Below are positions 20,601 to 27,515 of a DNA stretch of 64,000 bases, in pieces. This stretch comes from Algorimicrobium sp002414705 (GTDB taxonomy: Bacteria; Bacteroidota; Bacteroidia; Flavobacteriales; Flavobacteriaceae). The notes under the pieces are model-generated. The model saw only the letters and a list, made by a program, of their open reading frames with translations, made no database searches and had not been told where the DNA came from. How positions within the stretch are numbered: the first letter of the stretch is position 1; the number at the start of each line of letters is the position of its first letter. The stretch spans positions 45,223 to 109,222 of the forward strand of contig CAXAUF010000005.1 in assembly GCA_963972425.1 (NCBI GenBank). The letters run 5' to 3'. A program made the translations under genes and the position numbers.

Positions 20601-21017
20601 TTTTTCAGTCAGGTCGTTCCAAACGTCTGTGTAACGCATAACGGCTTTTCGGCAAGCTGCATTGTAATCTTCCACTGAAATGGTTTTACCAATATCTTCT
20701 TTGGTAATGCCTAATTCTTTTTCAACACCCAATTCAATAGGCAAGCCATGTGTATCCCAACCAGCTTTACGCTTTACTTGGTAGCCTTTCATGGTTTTAT
20801 AACGCGGAAAAATATCTTTAATAGCACGTGCTAAAACGTGGTGTACTCCAGGTAATCCGTTTGCGGAAGGAGGCCCTTCAAAAAACACAAATGGTTCAGC
20901 ACCTTCACGTGTTGTAACACTTTTTTCAAATACGTTATGTTGTTTCCAATAATCAAGGATATCATTAGCTACTTGTGGCAAGTCAAGTCCTTTATATTCA
21001 GGGAATTTATTACTCAT
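17613..21017 (-). CDS. ileS: Isoleucyl-tRNA synthetase, type 2 (GVHH signature)
   Basis: Class I synthetase charging tRNA-Ile, about 1134 residues, longer than the bacterial type 1 enzyme of about 940 and consistent with the eukaryote-like type 2 (IleS2). Seen: the catalytic signature region PPSANGLPGVHH, where the canonical HxGH is replaced by GVHH; an editing domain with TTPWTLPSNTALTVGP; the lysine loop QKMSKRLGN; anticodon-binding domain and a long C-terminal extension. The start is placed at the ATG 21015-21017 (MSNKFPEYKG) rather than the ATG twelve bases upstream, matching relatives. It is cotranscribed with the dksA-like gene. A near -7 element (TAATTTCG) lies at 21043-21050. Confidence 0.96.
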   Translation of the reverse strand: MSNKFPEYKGLDLPQVANDILDYWKQHNVFEKSVTTREGAEPFVFFEGPPSANGLPGVHHVLARAIKDIFPRYKTMKGYQVKRKAGWDTHGLPIELGVEKELGITKEDIGKTISVEDYNAACRKAVMRYTDVWNDLTEKMGYWVDMDNPYVTYDPKYMESVWWLLKEIYNKSLIYKGYTIQPYSPKAGTGLSSHELNQPGTYQDVTDTTVVAQFKASENSLPDFLQNEGDIYFLAWTTTPWTLPSNTALTVGPKIDYVLVETYNQYTFEPINVVLAKPLVNNQFDGKFKRVETKPELLDYKSGDKKIPYFVVKEFKGTDLVGITYEQLLPYAMPNDNPENAFRVIAGDFVTTEDGTGIVHTAPTFGADDALVAKQATPEVPPLLVKDENGNLVPLVNLQGKFRPEMGEFAGKYVKNEYYNDGEAPERSIDVELAIKLKEENKAFKVEKYKHSYPNCWRTDKPILYYPLDSWFIKITDVKDRMFELNETINWKPKSTGTGRFGNWLANANDWNLSRSRYWGIPLPIWRTEDGKEEICIGSVEELKAEMLRAVDTGIMSEDIFASFEVGNNSDENYAKIDLHKNIVDGIVLVSPSGKPMKREADLIDVWFDSGSMPYAQWHYPFENKEKIDKNESFPADFIAEGVDQTRGWFYTLHAIGTMVFDSVAYKNVVSNGLVLDKNGQKMSKRLGNAADPFETLSTYGADATRWYMIANANPWDNLKFDLEGIEEVKRKFFGTLYNTYSFFSLYTNLDSFTYEEAEIPLENRPELDRWILSELHTLIQKVDTFYAEYEPTRAARAISDFTQDYVSNWYVRLSRRRFWKGDYQTDKLSAYQTLYTCMVTIAKLAAPIAPFFMDRLYMDLNTATNKEGFESVHLADFPKFDARFVDKSLERKMEAAQTISSLVLSLRAKEKIKVRQPLQKIMIPVDSEQQKEEILAVADLIKHEVNIKEIEILEDASEILVKQIKPNFKTLGPRFGKDMKLMANAIQQFDAKQIKIIEQKGEIDVEINEKNITLERADVEITSQDIEGWLVANEGALTVALDVTISEELRSEGIARELVNRIQNLRKDSGFEVTDRIEVCIKKHDDILEAIAKNLAYIKAETLTETLELKEEIENGIEIAFDAITTKLSIKKH

Positions 21018-21104
21018 AATTTCATTCATTCGTTTCGACCTGCGAAATTAATGATTTTTAGATAAATACCTGTTGAATTTAAAGCGAAATAGAGAAGAAA
21101 ATGC

Positions 21105-21671
21105 TTAAAGTGTAATTATGGGTAAAATCTTTGGACCTACAACAAAAAACCATAATACAAAACTAACCATTGAAGCGGGAAGTGCAAACATTAAAATTTG
21201 CTTCTGCATGGATTTGTTACAAATATTGAAAAACAGCACAAAAGCTATAATTAAAATTGCAATATTCTTCAGAAAACTTAACCATTCAGGAAGCGTTTCT
21301 AGTGCGAAATATTCAGAAATAAAAATATAATCTAGCAGGCGTTCTAGCGTATCAAATAACTGGAAAGAAAAAACGGCTAACAAAATCCAATCAACATATT
21401 TAAAATTCCGTTTGGATCGATTGCGTCTGAATAAAAATATTGAAGCAACCAAAGAAACAACTAAAAAGAAATAAAACACAACTGAATGAAAAACTACAAA
21501 TTGTACACCTAAAACCTTTTTAGACTCTAAAATTTCTTGACATCCAACTAAAAGACCTAAATAATTAAACGTGTAAATGTCTGAAACAGCTCCTGAATTT
21601 AAGACTGCATCAAAAACAATGTAGGAGAGATTATAAAATTGCGTTTTAATTGGAAAAAACAACAAAAACAA
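21105..21671 (-). CDS. Unrecognised four-segment membrane protein, start disrupted or TTG
   Basis: Inner-membrane protein of about 188 residues with hydrophobic stretches near residues 50-77, 90-105, 130-150 and 160-180; no motif that I can name. The frame has no ATG near its beginning: the first usable start is a TTG at 21669-21671. Just upstream and in the same frame are the codons ATG AAA GCA ATT TAA (21702-21716), so a single stop codon separates a natural-looking ATG start from the body of the gene. Either translation begins at TTG, or the gene has acquired a nonsense codon. It lies between radA and ileS on the reverse strand. Confidence 0.5.
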   Translation of the reverse strand: MFLLFFPIKTQFYNLSYIVFDAVLNSGAVSDIYTFNYLGLLVGCQEILESKKVLGVQFVVFHSVVFYFFLVVSLVASIFLFRRNRSKRNFKYVDWILLAVFSFQLFDTLERLLDYIFISEYFALETLPEWLSFLKNIAILIIAFVLFFNICNKSMQKQILMFALPASMVSFVLWFFVVGPKILPIITL

Positions 21672-21727
21672 ACATGAAACGAATATATGCTGTTTTGATA
21701 TTTAAATTGCTTTCATAAAAAATATCA

Positions 21728-23089
21728 TTAAACAATAAACCCAACTAAATCCTCAATTTTAGAAATCAATTGAATTTTTATCGCAGTATTTTTTAAGGCA
21801 ATTTTATTGTATTTCGACACAAATATGGTGGAAAACCCTAATTTTTCAGCCTCCAGAATCCGCTGTTCCACACGCTGAACGGGTCTTATTTCTCCAGACA
21901 AACCAACTTCAGCTGCAAAGCAATAATCCTTTGGTAAGGACACATCTTCATTGGATGATAATATAGCAGCAACCACGGCTAAATCGATAGCTGGATCGTC
22001 TACAGTTATACCACCTGTAATGTTCAAAAAGACATCTTTAGCACCTAAACGGAAACCAGCGCGTTTTTCTAAAACCGCTAATAACATATTTAATCTTTTG
22101 GCATTAAAACCGGTTGCACTCCTTTGTGGAGTTCCGTAAACTGCTGTACTAACCAAGGCTTGAACTTCTATCATTAAAGGCCGCATGCCTTCAAGAGTTG
22201 CAGCAATAGCATTACCCGATAAATCTTCATCCTTTTTAGAAATGAGTATTTCCGACGGATTGGAAACTTCACGCAATCCAGAACCTTGCATTTCATAAAT
22301 TCCTAATTCGTTGGTTGAGCCAAATCGGTTTTTATTAGCACGTAAAATGCGAAATACATGATTCCGATCGCCTTCAAATTGTAAAACTGTATCCACCATA
22401 TGTTCCAAAATTTTGGGACCTGCAATATTTCCGTCTTTGGTAATATGACCAATTAATACCACAGGTGTAGCGGTTTCTTTGGCAAATTTAATCAGTTCCG
22501 TTGTACATTCTTTAATTTGTGAAATACTTCCTGACGAAGATTCAATATAATCACTATGAAGTGTTTGAATAGAATCCACCACCACAATATCTGGCTCTAA
22601 TTCTTCAATTTGTTTGAAGATATTTTGGGTCTTGGTTTCCGTTAATATGTAACAGTGATTGCTATTTGGATTTATCCGTTCCGCACGCATTTTTATTTGC
22701 TTCTGACTTTCTTCACCTGAAACATACAAGGTTTTGTAAGGTAATTTTAAAGCAATTTGTAGCAACAAGGTACTTTTTCCGATTCCTGGCTCACCACCCA
22801 AAAGTGTTAAAGATCCTGGCACAATACCACCACCCAAAACACGATTAAACTCACCATCAAGCGTTTGCATACGTGCTTCTTGTGATGCATCAATTTCGTT
22901 GATTAACAAGGGTTTTGAAGCGCGTTTAGTACCAGAAGATGCTGGTGTTTTCCAGTCGCTTTTTTCGGGTTTCTGAAGTACTTCTTCTGCAATCGTGTTC
23001 CACTCTTTACAAGCTGTGCATTGCCCTTGCCATTTGCTGTATTGCGAACCACAATTCTGACAAAAAAATGTTGTTTTTACTTTAGCCAT
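21728..23089 (-). CDS. radA: DNA repair protein RadA
   Basis: RecA-like helicase helping branch migration during recombinational repair. The 453-residue protein has the N-terminal C4 zinc finger (Cys10, Cys13, Cys24, Cys27), a Walker A motif GEPGIGKST near residues 99-107, the RadA-specific KNRFGSTNELG motif, and a C-terminal Lon protease-like domain (NITGGITVDDPAIDLAVVAA) without proteolytic role. Length is normal. It is the distal gene of the panC-panD-flippase-esterase series, 60 bases after the esterase-fold gene, and that gap holds a palindromic repeat. Everything expected is present. Confidence 0.96.
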   Translation of the reverse strand: MAKVKTTFFCQNCGSQYSKWQGQCTACKEWNTIAEEVLQKPEKSDWKTPASSGTKRASKPLLINEIDASQEARMQTLDGEFNRVLGGGIVPGSLTLLGGEPGIGKSTLLLQIALKLPYKTLYVSGEESQKQIKMRAERINPNSNHCYILTETKTQNIFKQIEELEPDIVVVDSIQTLHSDYIESSSGSISQIKECTTELIKFAKETATPVVLIGHITKDGNIAGPKILEHMVDTVLQFEGDRNHVFRILRANKNRFGSTNELGIYEMQGSGLREVSNPSEILISKKDEDLSGNAIAATLEGMRPLMIEVQALVSTAVYGTPQRSATGFNAKRLNMLLAVLEKRAGFRLGAKDVFLNITGGITVDDPAIDLAVVAAILSSNEDVSLPKDYCFAAEVGLSGEIRPVQRVEQRILEAEKLGFSTIFVSKYNKIALKNTAIKIQLISKIEDLVGFIV

Positions 23090-23091
23090 AT

Positions 23092-23124
23092 TCCTCTCCT
23101 AGCCTCTCCAAAGGAGAGGGATTA
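23092..23124. repeat. Short palindromic intergenic repeat (CCTCTCC-AAA-GGAGAGG)
   Basis: A perfect 7-base stem CCTCTCC (23104-23110) / GGAGAGG (23114-23120) with loop AAA, preceded by a second CTCTCC copy (23095-23100). On the reverse strand it reads CCCTCTCCTTTGGAGAGG then CTAGGAGAGG, a wording I know as a widespread REP-like intergenic element. Only this copy is in the window. Placed between the esterase-fold gene and radA. Confidence 0.6.
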
Positions 23125-23149
23125 TTCAAACTATTGAAATAAAAATTTA

Positions 23150-24298
23150 TTAATATCCAAAATCCGCTTTAATAGCATCTGCGCGGCGCAACATTTCGTC
23201 TTTAGTAATTCCGCCAATTTCTTGTAAAACATAGGCGGTTTGATAGGCTTTCATAGCACGTTTAGGCTCGCCTGTTTCTTCATAAAAACGGGCTATATAA
23301 TAATTTCCTAAAAGCGTATCTGGATATTCTTTTCGTGCTAGTTTACCTAATTCTTCAAAATATTCAAATTTTTCAGATTTATTAATAGCCGCTTCAACAG
23401 CATTAAAATCGTTAATTAAAATAGGCTTATCAATATCAAATAAATCCTGAATGGTTTGATATTTTTCGGTTAAATAAATAACTGGAGACCCTTCTAATTT
23501 TAAAATCGTGTCTTTATATTCTGTTTTACTAATGGGCTGAAACACGAAGAAAATATCTTCTAGAGCATTTGGAATTGCATGTGCTGGCAAGGCATAATGT
23601 GATGCTTTTTCAAACGAATCAAATGAATACAAGAAGTTTTTATTTTCTATTCCAGACAGAGCTGTATTTAAAACGTCTGTGTCTTCTTTTAGTTTTGCAA
23701 TGTCATTTGCTGACGTGGCTAAATAATAAAATATTTTACGTTCTACTTTTGGTAGTTTTTCTGTTAAATACACTTGCATATCTGGTGCTAAATCTGGACT
23801 AATAGTAACATAGGCTTGAAATAATGGTTGCGCTTTTAGCAAAAAGTAATTGATAAAATTAGCTGTACGATCATGACCAATAACTACTCGGAAATTAACC
23901 GTTCTATAAGTATCATCAATGTATGACAACAATTCCATACCAAGAAATTCATAAAAAGCAGCACCTGTTTCTATGGGAAGTGAATTTTGTTCGGAATACA
24001 TAACATCGGCAGAGCGACTATCTACTTGATTTATGCCAACAACAATACTTTCTGGCATATCTTCCCAATACGAATAGTAGTCTACATTTCCAGCTACGGC
24101 TTCAAACATATAATCGCCATCCAAGACAACAATAACCGGATAAGATTTATCAGGATTTGCATCATAACCACGTGGTAATTGAATTTTAATTTCACGTGTT
24201 GTTCCTAATTTAGCAGACTCCAAAGGATGATATATGACTTGAGATTGTATCGTGGAAATACTGAACAAAAGAACAAATAGAAAGGCTAGTTTTTTCAT
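23150..24298 (-). CDS. Exported esterase-fold (alpha/beta hydrolase) protein with altered nucleophile
   Basis: Exported protein of 382 residues: signal peptide to about residue 19 (ending IQSQ), then an alpha/beta-hydrolase domain of the IroE / esterase D type (REIKIQLPRGYD, YPVIVVLDGDYMF), then a helical C-terminal part that looks TPR-like (LLGNYYIARFYEETGEPKRA). The nucleophile elbow, normally GHSxGG, reads GHDRTANF here, so the serine is aspartate; the following ISPDLAP block of the fold is kept. Esterase activity is therefore doubtful. It lies between the flippase-like gene and radA on the same strand. The fold call is firm, function unknown. Confidence 0.8.
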   Translation of the reverse strand: MKKLAFLFVLLFSISTIQSQVIYHPLESAKLGTTREIKIQLPRGYDANPDKSYPVIVVLDGDYMFEAVAGNVDYYSYWEDMPESIVVGINQVDSRSADVMYSEQNSLPIETGAAFYEFLGMELLSYIDDTYRTVNFRVVIGHDRTANFINYFLLKAQPLFQAYVTISPDLAPDMQVYLTEKLPKVERKIFYYLATSANDIAKLKEDTDVLNTALSGIENKNFLYSFDSFEKASHYALPAHAIPNALEDIFFVFQPISKTEYKDTILKLEGSPVIYLTEKYQTIQDLFDIDKPILINDFNAVEAAINKSEKFEYFEELGKLARKEYPDTLLGNYYIARFYEETGEPKRAMKAYQTAYVLQEIGGITKDEMLRRADAIKADFGY

Positions 24299-24381
24299 GT
24301 GTAAGCTATATAATATTTAGGGCAAGTTATGAAAATATGCCTAAATAATTTATGGTATTAAAAAGAAAATATAACGACGTG

Positions 24382-25359
24382 TTAGTTGGAATCTGTTTGG
24401 TGTGAATCATTATTTCTATTAAAAATGGGCAAGTATAATAATGATAAACCTCCAAATAAAATAATGAGCAAGGTTTGCGATGTCCAAATTATCCAACCAA
24501 AAGCAATACTTGGAGCTTCTGCAATAGAAAAAATAGAAAATGCCGCATAAATGGCTATTGGATATGAGCCAATTCCGCCATTGGTAGCAGCAATACTAAA
24601 CGTTGCAGATATAAAGCCAATGAGAATTGCACCTAAAGTTAGCCCATTTAAAGCATCAACTGAAAATGACGTTGTGTAAAACATGAGCACGTACATGACC
24701 CAAATAAAAACAGTATGAAATAGAAATGCCCATTTTTTCTTCATTTTAAAAATACTCAACGCACCTTCTGCAAGACCTTTAATAAAATTTTTAATTTTTA
24801 AACCGAAACCAGCTTTGCTTTTTCGGATGTAGACTATAAAAACAACTAAAAATACAATAGCAAACAGCAGATAAATAAGTAAAGTTTTAGGATTAAAACG
24901 CTCTAAAAAAAATGAGGATATAAAATCAAATTGTAAAATAAGAGCAATTCCAATAATAGTTAGAAGCATAATAACATCTGCAACGCGCTCTGCTACAATG
25001 GTGCCAAGTCCTTTTTCAAAAGGCACACCTTCATAGGTTGTTAAAATGGATGCTCTTGCAACTTCGCCAGCACGAGGAATGGTATAATTAATAAGATATG
25101 CTGAAAAAACAGCCATAAAACTATTACCAAATTTTACTTTATAACCCATAGGTTCTAACTGAAACAACCAACGATATGATCTAGACAAATGACTTAAAAA
25201 CCCGAAAAACATACCAAGACCGATATAAAAGTAATTGGCGTTTTTAAAATAATCTAGCAGTTCTGACAATGGTACTTTAGATAAAGAATACCCTATTAAA
25301 AAAACTCCCAACAGAATTGGGAGTATAATTTTAAGATATTTCTTTAGTATAGGATTCAC
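24382..25359 (-). CDS. Flippase-like integral membrane protein (lysylphosphatidylglycerol synthase TM family)
   Basis: Inner-membrane protein of 325 residues with about eight hydrophobic spans and the family's conserved signatures: LSRSYRWLFQLEP, INYTIPRAGEVARASIL, and VAERVADVIMLL (PF03706 type, UPF0104). Members include the flippase half of MprF and many uncharacterised proteins; there is no soluble lysyl-transferase domain here, so lysyl-PG synthesis is not implied. It begins four bases after panD and is evidently in the panC-panD unit, an arrangement I recall from other flavobacteria. Substrate unknown, probably a lipid. Confidence 0.87.
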   Translation of the reverse strand: MNPILKKYLKIILPILLGVFLIGYSLSKVPLSELLDYFKNANYFYIGLGMFFGFLSHLSRSYRWLFQLEPMGYKVKFGNSFMAVFSAYLINYTIPRAGEVARASILTTYEGVPFEKGLGTIVAERVADVIMLLTIIGIALILQFDFISSFFLERFNPKTLLIYLLFAIVFLVVFIVYIRKSKAGFGLKIKNFIKGLAEGALSIFKMKKKWAFLFHTVFIWVMYVLMFYTTSFSVDALNGLTLGAILIGFISATFSIAATNGGIGSYPIAIYAAFSIFSIAEAPSIAFGWIIWTSQTLLIILFGGLSLLYLPIFNRNNDSHQTDSN

Positions 25360-25362
25360 TAT

Positions 25363-25713
25363 TTATTTCAGTAGATTGTTCTCTTCATTAGGAAAAACTA
25401 AAGATGGCTTAAACACTTTAGCGTCTTCAATATCCATAAACGCGTAGGTTATTAGAATTAAAATATCGCCTGGCGATACTTTCCTTGCTGCTGCGCCATT
25501 AAGGGTAATTTCGCCACTATTTCGTGGACCAGGTATACAATAGGTTTCTAAACGCTCACCGTTATTGTTGTTAACGATTTGTACTTTTTCACCTTGAATA
25601 ATATTGGCAGCTTCCATTAAGTCTTCATCAATAGTAATACTACCAATATAATGAAGTTCGGCACCTGTACATTTTACGCGGTGAATTTTAGATTTTACGA
25701 CTTGAATTTGCAT
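25363..25713 (-). CDS. panD: Aspartate 1-decarboxylase
   Basis: Makes beta-alanine from L-aspartate for pantothenate synthesis. The 116-residue proenzyme cuts itself between Gly24 and Ser25 (in HYIGSITID) to form the pyruvoyl cofactor from the serine; both residues are present, as are the conserved Lys9 and the core RNSGEITLNGAAARKV. Length is normal. It follows panC after 13 bases and precedes the flippase-like gene by four, so PanC and PanD, which make and consume beta-alanine, are expressed together. No anomalies. Confidence 0.97.
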   Translation of the reverse strand: MQIQVVKSKIHRVKCTGAELHYIGSITIDEDLMEAANIIQGEKVQIVNNNNGERLETYCIPGPRNSGEITLNGAAARKVSPGDILILITYAFMDIEDAKVFKPSLVFPNEENNLLK

Positions 25714-25726
25714 GTGGCAAAGATAA

Positions 25727-26575
25727 TTAATTTAATGCGATATTATCAATTAGTCTAATATCGTCTGCATAAACAGCAATAAATGCTCTATACGTTTTGG
25801 TTTTTGATTTACGTGTTACGGGTTTCAGCGTTTCTTCATCAGCAATTATAAAATATTCTAATTGTAATAAATCATGATTACTAAAGGCGTTTTCTACCCA
25901 TTCTGTAACATATTTAGCACTTTTTGTGCCAAACTGTTTTTTGGCAGTTTCTAGTGTTTTATATATAAAAGGTGCTGCTTTTTTATAATCTGGTTTTAAG
26001 CGTTCATTTCTAGAGCTTAATGCCAAACCATTAGAATCTCTATGAATTGGACAACCATGGATTGTAACAGGAATTTGATGTTTTTCAACCAGTTTTTTAA
26101 TGATGGCAAGTTGTTGGAAATCCTTTTGCCCAAAATAAGCATTATCGGGTTTTACTATTTCAAATAAACGTTTTACAATAGTACCAACACCATCAAAATG
26201 GCCTTCACGAAAACGCCCTTCCATTTCATACTCCAAACCATCAAAACTAAAACGTTCTGCTTTGGTTTCTACTTCATAAATATCCGCTACTTCTGGCGCG
26301 TAAACAATAATAGTGTTAGAAACTGATGCCAAAAGTTCGGTGTCCCGTTTTAATGTTCTTGGATAATTTTTTAAATCTGTTGCGTTATCAAACTGCGTTG
26401 GATTCACAAAAATACTTACTACAGCTATATCATTTTGCTGAAGTGCCTCGGCAACTAAAGACAAATGTCCTTGGTGCAATGCACCCATAGTTGGCACAAA
26501 GCCAACACTAAATTGCTGGTCTTTTAGACCTTGCAAATGTTTTTCAATTTCCTTTCTTTCTGTAAAAACAATCAC
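25727..26575 (-). CDS. panC: Pantothenate synthetase (pantoate--beta-alanine ligase)
   Basis: Joins pantoate and beta-alanine with ATP in the last step of vitamin B5 synthesis. The 282-residue protein has the nucleotidyl-transferase HxGH motif (His34 to His37 in GALHQGHLS), the binding block FVNPTQFDNATDL, YFGQKDFQQL and GLALSSRNERL. Length is normal. It is the first gene of the unit continuing with panD and the flippase-like gene. A -7 element (TAAGTTTG) at 26597-26604 lies 21 bases upstream. The gene on the other side, a GT5-like gene, is divergent and has its own -7 element in the same 107-base gap. Confidence 0.97.
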   Translation of the reverse strand: MIVFTERKEIEKHLQGLKDQQFSVGFVPTMGALHQGHLSLVAEALQQNDIAVVSIFVNPTQFDNATDLKNYPRTLKRDTELLASVSNTIIVYAPEVADIYEVETKAERFSFDGLEYEMEGRFREGHFDGVGTIVKRLFEIVKPDNAYFGQKDFQQLAIIKKLVEKHQIPVTIHGCPIHRDSNGLALSSRNERLKPDYKKAAPFIYKTLETAKKQFGTKSAKYVTEWVENAFSNHDLLQLEYFIIADEETLKPVTRKSKTKTYRAFIAVYADDIRLIDNIALN

Positions 26576-26596
26576 TTAATAAAAATTTAACGCGTG

Positions 26597-26604
26597 CAAA
26601 CTTA
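26597..26604 (-). promoter_or_regulatory. -7 promoter element (TAAGTTTG) for panC
   Basis: Reverse-strand TAAGTTTG is an exact match to TAnnTTTG, 21 bases before the panC start. Confidence 0.5.
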
Positions 26605-26635
26605 ATATTTTACGGGCAATTAGCATAAATTTTTG

Positions 26636-26643
26636 TAATTTTG
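26636..26643 (+). promoter_or_regulatory. -7 promoter element (TAATTTTG) for the GT5-like / DUF4270 / glmS unit
   Basis: TAATTTTG matches TAnnTTTG and ends 39 bases before the ATG at 26683. It argues against a TTG start at 26641, which it overlaps. Confidence 0.5.
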
Positions 26644-26682
26644 CGTGTTTTTTATTTTGAACTTCAAAAGCTATTTAATATT

Positions 26683-27492
26683 ATGAAAGATAAGAGGATA
26701 TTATATGTATCATCTGAAGTAGTTCCGTATTTACCTGAAACTGAAATTTCATCCATGTCCTTTGAAACTCCTAGAATGGTGAATCAATTGGGTGGACAGA
26801 TAAGAATTTTCATGCCACGATACGGTAATATTAATGAACGCAGACATCAATTACACGAAGTTATAAGACTTTCTGGAATCAATTTGGTTATAAATGATTT
26901 GGATATGCCACTCATTATTAAAGTTGCTTCTATTCCAAAAGAGCGTATTCAAGTATACTTTATAGATAATGATGAATACTTTAAGCGTAAAGCCACACTA
27001 ACTGATGAAGACGGGAATTTATTTCCGGATAATGATGAGCGTGCCATATTTTTCGCTAAAGGTGTGATTGAAACGGTTAAAAAATTAAACTGGTCGCCAG
27101 ACATAATTCATGTTCATGGATGGTTAGCTTCTTTGTTACCATTGTATTTAAAAGAATATTATAAAGATGAACCGTTATTTACCGACAGTAAAATAGTAAC
27201 ATCCGTTTATAGTAAAAGCTTTGATGGCTCGTTAAACAAAGACATGTTTAACAAAATAAAATTCGATAACATTAACGAAGCCGCTATTAAAACTTTGGAA
27301 GACCCGACCTACAATAATGTTATGAAGGTTGCAATTGACTATTCTGATGCTTTAATTATTGGCTCGGAAGAACTTCCTGAAGATTTAACAAAACATTTAA
27401 AAGATTCTAAAAAACCTGTTTTAGATTACAAGCCCAAAGATGAGTTTAGTGAAGCCTATGCTGAATTTTTCACCACAGAGGTGTTAAACTAA
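26683..27492 (+). CDS. Truncated glycogen/starch synthase-like protein (GT5 N-terminal domain only)
   Basis: Cytoplasmic protein of 269 residues similar to the N-terminal Rossmann half of glycogen synthase (KRILYVSSEVVPYLP at the start, DIIHVHGWLASLLPLYL in the middle). The ADP-glucose-binding KxGGL motif expected after SSEVVP is absent (the sequence reads PETEISSMSFETPR), and the C-terminal GT-B half is missing altogether, so it can hardly be a glycogen synthase. Start chosen at the ATG 26683, after the -7 element. It heads a plus-strand unit with a DUF4270 lipoprotein and glmS, an order I recall from other flavobacteria, so its role may be in the envelope or amino-sugar supply (inference). 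Confidence 0.82.
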   Translation: MKDKRILYVSSEVVPYLPETEISSMSFETPRMVNQLGGQIRIFMPRYGNINERRHQLHEVIRLSGINLVINDLDMPLIIKVASIPKERIQVYFIDNDEYFKRKATLTDEDGNLFPDNDERAIFFAKGVIETVKKLNWSPDIIHVHGWLASLLPLYLKEYYKDEPLFTDSKIVTSVYSKSFDGSLNKDMFNKIKFDNINEAAIKTLEDPTYNNVMKVAIDYSDALIIGSEELPEDLTKHLKDSKKPVLDYKPKDEFSEAYAEFFTTEVLN

Positions 27493-27515
27493 ACTATTTG
27501 AGCTAAATATTTACT

